From Anastrepha obliqua (lineage: Eukaryota > Arthropoda > Insecta > Diptera > Tephritidae): a DNA stretch of 64,000 nucleotides. The stretch covers positions 163,310,792 to 163,374,791 of the forward strand of contig NC_072892.1 of the NCBI RefSeq assembly GCF_027943255.1, read 5' to 3'. A program made the translations under genes and the position numbers. The notes under the pieces are model-generated. The model was not told where the DNA came from. It made no database searches and was given only the letters and a program-made list of their open reading frames with translations. Positions 58,088 through 64,000 of this stretch are shown here, piece after piece. The stretch's first letter is position 1. Each line of letters begins with the position of its first letter.

Positions 58088-59229
58088 TAGGAAGTGTGTT
58101 CAAAAAATAATGTGAATTTTCTTTTTCTCAAAAAATATTTATTTATTCATCAATTTCAAATATAATACACTTGCGATAGCGTTTTTTCCTTTTTTCTTTT
58201 CGATATGTCCATGAGCTCTCTCAGCGATTCGGTTTATATCTCTTGAATCGTCGCAAAACGCCATCCTTTTATGGGTCTCTTCAATCTTGGGAGCAGAAAA
58301 AAGTCGCAGGTAAAACAAAGCTGGTAAAACATGATAATGGCGCTGTTTATAGCCAAATAATCTGTCACAAGCAAAGATGAGGGAGCAGGTGAATTATCAT
58401 AACGCAAAACTCATGCATTTTTTTCCCCAACTCCGGGATTTTTTTCGCATTGCTTCACGCAAACGGCGCATAATTTCTAGGTAATACTGCTTATTTACCG
58501 TATGGTAAAAAAACCTGATGCACTACACCATTGTAATTGAAGAAATAGGTGAGCAAAACCTTGACATTTGATCCAACTGGGCGTGCTTTTTTTGGTCTAG
58601 GCTCTCCTGGACTCTTCCATTGAGACGATTGGGCTTTGATTTCGATGTCACAACCATTTACCCATAATTCGTCACCAGTTATGACTCTTTAAGCAAATCT
58701 GGATCATCGTTGACGCCATTCAACAATTCCTGAGCGATGCTCATGCGACGTTGTTTTTGGTCAAAATTCAGCATTTTGGAACGAACTCGCTGCCGAAAGC
58801 TTCATGCTCAAAAATTTCCAAAAAGATTGCATGGCATGAGCCAGCCGATATGCCGACATCCTCAGCAACTTCTCTAATTGTGAATGGATGATTCCCCACA
58901 ACAATTTTCTTCACTTTCTCAACATTTTCATCGGCTGTTGATGTGCTGGAGTATCCAGAGCGAGCGTCGTCATTCACATTTTCTCGACCTTCTGTGAATG
59001 GCTTGTAAACATTTTTTTGACTCATTTTTTACACAAAATTCCATGCATTTTTATATGCATTTCTCGACCTTCTGTGAATGGCTTGTAAACATTTTTTTGA
59101 CTCATTTTTTACACAAAATTCCATGCATTTTTATATGCATTACCATTTTTTTCGTTAGCAAAAAATCGCCGAACACACAAAACAGTTGTCTTATTTATGC
59201 CTCTCACTAACAAACGGGCACACCTCCTG
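58088..59229 (-). mobile_element. mariner (DD34D), decayed
   Basis: Ends are TAGGAAGTGTGTTC and, from the right, CAGGAGGTGTGCCC, with TA after the right end (59230-59231). The minus strand shows MSQKNVYKPFTEGRENVNDD (59025), VEKVKKIVVGNHPFTIREVA, DVGISAGSCHAIFLEIF, a TGDELWVNGCDIEIKAQS-like segment (first Asp) and the MVLRYDNSPAPSSL-like second Asp region, in broken frames. Same group as 37440-38586. It contains an exact 80-bp tandem duplication. Confidence 0.75.
58981..59140 (+). repeat. Exact 80-bp tandem duplication in a mariner
   Basis: 58981-59060 and 59061-59140 both start TTCTCGACCTTCTGTGAATG and end CATTTTTATATGCAT, and appear identical throughout. The unit covers the start of the mariner transposase frame. 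Confidence 0.9.
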
Positions 59230-59305
59230 TATTACTAAAACCGTGACCATATCTTCGAGAAGAGTGTACCAACATAAAAAAGAGTACTACAATAATTGAA
59301 AGTCG

Positions 59306-60210
59306 GCCACCGTAGCCGATGGGTTGGTGCGTCATTACCATTCGGAATTCACAAAGAGAACGTTGGATCGAATCTCGGTGAAACCAAAATTAATAAAAAC
59401 ATTTTTCCAATAGCGGTCGCCCCTCGGCAGACAATGGCAAACCTCCGAGTGTATTTCTGCCATGGAAAAACTCCTCATAAAAAATGTCTGCCGTTCGGAG
59501 TCGGCTTGAAACTGTAGGTCCCTCCATTTGGGGAACAACATCAACACGCACACCGCAAATAGGAGGAGGAGGAGGAGCTCGGCCAAACACCCAAAAATTA
59601 TATATACAGTAGGTTCTGTTTTTATGCGGTAGATACGTTCCGCAAGAAACAGCATAAAAAAAACAGCATAAAAAAAACTACTAGTTCTATAGTAAAACTA
59701 TAGATACGTTTCAAATGCTAAAACCGCATAAATCTGAAATAATGTAATAAAATCGCATAAAAAAGGGCACTAGTCCCATATTATAACTATAGATACGTTC
59801 CATAGACCGCATGAATCTGAAATAATTAAATAAAATCGCATAAACAAAATATTGTATTTTTGAAAATTATATCTTTATTTAAGAAACGTCAGAATCGAAA
59901 AATAAATTTAAGTCAGAAATAGAATCAGACAATACCCACATGTTGCGCGTTCGTTTAGGATTTGGCGTAAAATCACTTTCGTCACTTTAGGAAATGTACA
60001 CGTATGATCTAGATAGTTATGCAGGCGGTTCCATACTTGTAGGGTTAGCATTTCTGATGTAATCTGTGATGAGTTTTTGCTTAGCTGGTTTAGAATCTTG
60101 TTTATATGTACAATTCCCGATAGGTCGACATGCATTTTGTAATTAAAAAAAAACCGCACTATTTCAAAACCGCATAAAAAAAAGCCGCATAAAAACAGAA
60201 CCTACTGTAT
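59306..60210 (+). repeat. Complete tRNA-derived SINE with a nested pogo-like element
   Basis: A 14-bp duplication ATAATTGAAAGTCG flanks it (59292-59305, 60211-60224). The head has box A-like TAGCCGATGGG (59313) and box B-like GGATCGAATCT (59365), so transcription by RNA polymerase III is likely. The body (GGTCGCCCCTCGGCAGACAA, TCGGAGTCGGCTTGAAACTG, GGAGGAGGAGGAGCTCGGCC) ends CACCCAAAAATTATATATA. A pogo-like element occupies 59607-60207, leaving a SINE of about 300 bp. This is the reference copy for the family in the window. Confidence 0.85.
59607..60207 (-). mobile_element. pogo/Tigger-like non-autonomous element, copy 3
   Basis: TA flanks both ends (59605-59606, 60208-60209). Ends are CAGTAGGTTCTGTTTTTATG and, from the right, the same. 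The interior has the shared coding tail on the minus strand, now frameshifted, and the two ~90-bp subterminal units (ATAGTAAAACTATAGATACG and ATTATAACTATAGATACG). Inserted in the AT-rich tail of the SINE. Confidence 0.75.
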
Positions 60211-60228
60211 ATAATTGAAAGTCGAATG

Positions 60229-60280
60229 TACGTATCCCGCGAAGTTTTGAAAATTCACCTTATTTTTTGAACACACCTCG
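60229..60280. mobile_element. mariner terminus fragment
   Basis: GAAAATTCACCTTATTTTTT followed by GAACACACCTCG and TA matches the outer ends of the mariners at 38586 and 58088. Only about 50 bp is recognisable. It lies 18 bp upstream of the next candidate exon. Confidence 0.6.
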
Positions 60281-60298
60281 TATAACGTGTTTTTGCAG

Positions 60299-60444
60299 GA
60301 AAATGTTTAGCTTATTTGAGTGTGCCAGGCTTTAAGGGCATGGAGCGTGGTGTTTTGGGACAAGACTCGCTAAAAGGTTTGTCGTGGCAGTCATTTGGTT
60401 TATTACATCTCTTAATAACTACATTATTTCCCGAATTTCGCTGA
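60299..60444 (+). CDS. Candidate host exon, partner of 48974-49087
   Basis: TGTTTTTGCAG precedes 60299. The exon frame encodes KCLAYLSVPGFKGMERG and VLGQDSLK. It may end at a weak donor GTTTGT after 60376, or run on as GLSWQSFGLLHLLITTL to a stop at 60442-60444. Two bases of a split codon at the start make it phase-compatible with the donor at 49087. No transposon similarity. The mariner terminus just upstream may have replaced the normal branch-point region. Identity unknown. Confidence 0.35.
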
Positions 60445-62095
60445 TCGAGGCGTTGTTTTGGTTGATGTTTTGGTTTGTTTCGTTACTAGCAACTTGCGCA
60501 TACGAGTACCAGTTATATATAAAATATAGTTATAATGTAAAACGGAAAATAATTCACAAAATTTTGAACGAAGACCGAATCGTTCTTAGCTTTATTTGTC
60601 ACAAAAATATATTCAAGTGCAGAAAGTACCGGTACGGCACTGCACTCCGTGAAAGATGCGCATATATGTATGGTTGACAACGCATCGCTCTTAAGTATTT
60701 TCCAACGGCTGTATATGAGTAAAGCCAAAAAAGCGAAAATAGATAGAAGATAGCTAAAGAAAGTGAGGGAGGAAAAAAGTGGCTCGTTGTGTACAATGGA
60801 ATTCGACAGTTCTATGCTAGGCAACTACATGGCCAGGACATAGACAGCAACACAACAATGAGTTCAGCGCTAAACTTAAGTAAGTAAGAACTGCCACGCC
60901 CACCTGCCCAGCAGTCATTTTCGCTTATACGAAATACTTGTTATTTTCACGTCAATACATATATGCATGTGTGTGCATGTGTATCCACATAAATATTACA
61001 CTTTTGGGCATCAAAAACACATTACAGAAAACATAAACGGACGGATGTATAATCATTAAAAAAAATATATATATGTATTTACATTTGTGCCGCTAGTATG
61101 TATATGCACACAACAAAAGCCAGACAGTCATATACCTGCTCATACATACATACATACACACACAGATAATCGGTCAACACCGTAGCAACTATTCCAGCTG
61201 TTGCCAGAGACGGTCGGTCAAAAAGCAGGCACGTGAGTGGCTCCAAACAAATGGAATTCGTTATGTAACAACAAAGCTGAGAGGGAGAATTCATTCGATT
61301 ACTGCATGTTTTAGGCGCAAATGTATGCATGCAAGAGTATTGTACATCCATATACTGTTTAGCTCCGCTAATTGCACACATACACACATATATAAAACTA
61401 CCACAAAAGCATGTGATGATGAGCTGTTTCGTACATGAAAAGCTTTTTGAGTACTCGCACTAGCAACTTCTTTGCTTCGCTTAACACTCAATACTCACTA
61501 CACTAAACTCTCAACACTCAGCGCTCCGCATTTTTTTCCGTGAGTTACTCAATTTTCAGCTCAGTTGGTTTTTAGTTTGCGATTTAGTGCAAATCCTGAA
61601 TTTGTATTTGTATTCTCTCAACCAGCGGCATTGTGCACTGGTGGTTAATATTGTATTTGTTGCTCTTTTGTTTGCTCTGACAAAGCAGCGGGTGATAAAA
61701 AAAAATGCAGTCACCACGACATGGAATTCGAAAATAGCTACCCGGAATAACAAAAAATAAATGAGATATGGGTTCTGGGCAAATTTGAAAGATGTTGACT
61801 CATTCTGTGCCACCAAAAATAAAGCCCAACTAATTTCGACTGGCAAATTCTTTAACTTCCCGGAAAGCTTTCGTTACACATTCTGAAAATTTAAGTGAAT
61901 TGGTATCGGCTAAAGGCTAGTAATTCTGTTATTTAAAAAACAGAGCCATTGTAGTCTTGAAAGATATTAGATAGAAGGGCTCCCAAGCTATCAGATACTT
62001 TTCTTTAAAAAAAATTGATTCCTGCTATCTACATACATGCCATCGTTTCTCGATTGATGGCGCTGGGTGCTGGGTCCCATAATCGGAATATAAGC
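60445..62095. other. Unassigned host-like DNA with microsatellites
   Basis: TATATGCATGTGTGTGCATG at about 60959 and CATACATACATACACACACA at about 61143 are the main simple repeats. No exon or transposon recognised. Confidence 0.4.
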
Positions 62096-62097
62096 TA

Positions 62098-62735
62098 AAG
62101 GGATATCAATTTAGAGGTATCGGATTTTAAATTGATATAAAACAACGAAAATTAAAATTGATTGGGCAACCTTTATTGTTTTTGTGAAGAACCATTCATA
62201 ACATTTATTTTTTAGAGATAATCCTTTTCAAATGTTGGCCACAACTGCGCCGTCATTCGACCATCCGTAAACACCAATTTTGAATGACTCGTGGGAAGAC
62301 TTCGGTAGGTATCTCGTGAATAATTAATGTTGGCTTCAGAATCCTCAATCGGAGCTGGTTTATCCATAAAGCATTTCGACTTTACATACCCCCACAAATA
62401 AAAGTCCAAAATTGTTGGCCAATCCGAGACGGGAGATAAATTGTTCACCGAATCGACAACTCAGTATATCCATTGTTTTATGATTCACGGGCTGTATGGC
62501 AAGTAGCGCCGTCCACCGTCTTGTTGGTACCAAATGTTGTGGAGATCACGGGCTTAATTTCCAGAATCAAAAAGTCGTCTATCATAGCACGATAGCATTC
62601 GCCGAATTCGAAGAAATATGGGCCGATTATTCCTTCAGCTCATATGCCGCATGTAATGGTTGTGTTCAGTGGTTGTAATGGCTGAGTTTGAATGGCTCTG
62701 GGTTGCTCTTTAGCCCAAATACGGCAATTTTGTGG
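62098..62735 (-). mobile_element. DD41D element, 3' part
   Basis: The left end AAGGGATATCAATTTAGAGG follows TA (62096-62097). The next bases TATCGGATTTTAAATTGA match the 3' end of the copy at 4940. The minus strand gives IAVFGLK-type remnants of NKQNCRIW, GPYFFEFGE-like and WYQQDG (second Asp) in shifting frames, then TILDFYLWGYVKSKCFMDKP and a degraded C-terminus. The first catalytic motif and the 5' end are missing. Confidence 0.72.
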
Positions 62736-62929
62736 TTCTGTGCCTCCGCGACCTTTGCTCGGGTTCGAGTACAATGGCATTCTTGTGATTATATCTGCTG
62801 GTTTTCTAAGCGTGTGACCTATCCATGACCACTTTCTGCTTTTGATTTGCCATAGGATGCACTATCCCCGCAGACAGCGGATTAAGCTGTTACAACAACA
62901 ACAACAACGGAGCAGATTAAGATGCCAAC
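62736..62929. other. Unassigned; CAACAA repeat resembling a Jockey 3' tail
   Basis: GGATTAAGCTGTTACAACAA followed by CAACAACAACGG (about 62880-62908) resembles the 3' end of the Jockey LINE at 42586 on the opposite strand. No coding part is recognised. Confidence 0.35.
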
Positions 62930-63400
62930 TGCAGGCTAAACAAAGCAAGGGCGGCGTTCGAGCGAATGCATAGATTATGGGCGAGTTCGCAAATCTCCAG
63001 GCGCTCTAAGCTGCGAATATTCAGCTCAAGCGCGAAGTCAGTATTGTGGTACGAAAGTGAAACATGGCTGGTCTCCAACACGATCACGCAGTGGCTACAA
63101 TCCTTTGTCAACAAATGTTTCCGCATCATCTGCAGAATATTTTGGCCGAACACGATCAGCAACGACGCGCTGTGGGTATGCCCATTCTATGGCAAATCAA
63201 AAGCCAAGGTAGAAGAAGCTTTCGGCAAATTCCATTGGGCATCCGCTTGACTCTCACAGCTTTCGTCTTGGCGATGTTCACTAACAGCCCGACAGTGCAT
63301 GCCAACGTGACTAATCTACCCGCCTTCGCTTGCATACCAGTGAGTTTGTGAGGGAGGAGGCAATTGTCTGGTGAAACTAGAGAAGATGCATCTTTTATGC
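62930..63400. mobile_element. Two RTE LINE fragments in opposite orientation
   Basis: On the plus strand 62940-63170 reads KARAAFERMHRLW, SQISRRSKLRIFSS, SVLWYESETWLVSNTITQWL and IFWPNTISNDALW, the C-terminal part of RTE ORF. On the minus strand 63390-63185 reads LPHKLTGMQAKAGRLV, GLLVNIAKTKAVRVK and FAESFFYLGF, the segment that should lie just upstream of it. So the two neighbouring domains face each other. Confidence 0.6.
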
Positions 63401-63479
63401 AGGGACAATTGAAGCGACGGAGGACAACCTTGCCTTAAGCCTGTGTTTATGGTGAATGGGTCGCTGATGTTCCCTTGGT

Positions 63480-64000
63480 GTAGCACTGCCAGCCCTCTAC
63501 GAAAGCTCTGATTAGGCGGAGACCGTTGTCTTGGTGGAACCTAAACGAATCCCAAGTGCCCATTTTATCCGCACTTTAGTACAAAGTTATCTTTTAGTAG
63601 ATCCAGATAGATCTCTTTATTCATGTTTCCTTCAATAAATGTTAAATTTCCGACGCCTGAATAGGACTCTCAACCCCATACCATCACATTGATCCGCCGC
63701 GTTTAACTGTAGAGCGCAAATTACATGGTTTCTCCAAACACAGGACTTCCCATCAGTCCTGAAAAGGTTACATTTGCTTTCTTCCGCAAAAACGACAGAC
63801 TTTCAGACAGAAATGTCTTTGTTCAAATTGTCTATTCTTTATTTTCTATCACGAGCATTAATCAACGGCTTATTTCGGGCAGTCCTTCAGGAAAATTTTC
63901 TTCGGGCAGAACTCCGCGACCAGTTTCAGGATTACAGATCTTGCCTAAGTTTTTTTCGACTTCGTTCGTTAATTTTGGAGCGCTTAAATCGGGTTTCTCT
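63480..64000 (-). mobile_element. Tc1-type transposase remnant, runs off the window
   Basis: The minus strand gives VVFAEESKCNLFRTDGKSCV with WRN (first catalytic region, normally FADESKFNLFGSDG; Asp to Glu), then QCDGMGLRVLF and a FHQDNGL-like second Asp at about 63520. The homology ends near 63480. The N-terminal part (RSKINERSRKKL) continues past 64000. DD34E membership is expected from the motif style, but the final Glu is not present. Confidence 0.6.

Noticed and set aside
59306..59380. tRNA gene
   Set aside because: Box A and box B are present, but the acceptor ends do not pair convincingly, and the segment is joined to a repeated SINE body in several copies.
62930..63400. Twin-priming inversion of an RTE insertion
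   Set aside because: The inverted upstream part lies on the wrong side for that mechanism.

Overview
This window is eukaryotic and almost certainly comes from a higher fly (Diptera; a tephritid-like fruit fly is my inference). The evidence is scattered TATG/CATA microsatellites, AT-rich unique DNA, and dense layers of Tc1/mariner, pogo-like, hAT-like and non-LTR elements. There is no operon, CRISPR array, phage or intact host gene. Most open frames are decayed transposon coding sequence; only three short stretches look like host exons.

Layout. 0-7.5 kb: a mariner remnant split by a TTAA-flanked MITE, three DD41D Tc1/mariner elements, a LINE remnant, and a possible last coding exons of a gene (4958-5244). 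7.6-13.4 kb: a Helitron helicase vestige, a SINE, and a run of LINE 3' ends with RNase H domains in both orientations. 13.7-17.5 kb: a near-complete RTE-like LINE (13927-17191) with 11-bp target duplications, inserted in an unclassified repeat. 18-25 kb: SINE, DD41D, pogo-like, and a LINE split by a Tc1 element. 25-27 kb: unique DNA with microsatellites, then a two-copy tandem duplication. 27.7-41 kb: five mariner copies, a LINE with 12-bp target duplications, a hAT-like MITE beside a pogo-like element, and an RT fragment. 41-48 kb: LINE remnants, one split by an almost intact DD41D transposon (43398-44710). 48-55 kb: a candidate host exon, an I-type LINE, and a DD37D (maT-like) element. 56-64 kb: LINEs, mariner, a complete SINE carrying a nested pogo-like element, a second candidate exon, DD41D, RTE and Tc1 pieces.

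How parts relate. The tRNA-derived SINE family occurs six times. In three copies a TA-targeting DNA transposon (DD41D, mariner, pogo-like) sits in or at the SINE's AT-rich tail. Many elements keep both terminal repeats but have lost their catalytic core, so they could only have moved with enzyme supplied by other copies. The nesting gives relative ages: LINE before Tc1 at 21-22 kb; LINE before DD41D at 43-45 kb; SINE before pogo-like at 59 kb; unclassified repeat before RTE-like LINE at 14-17 kb.

Limits. Family calls rest on motifs and terminal repeats read by eye. Boundaries marked approximate were not confirmed by alignment. I found no clearly new enzymatic system. The best candidates for novelty are the SINE-tail landing-site pattern, the orphan repeat with GGGGTTAGGGG ends, the pogo-like family with a conserved C-terminal tail, and the unidentified phase-matched exons.
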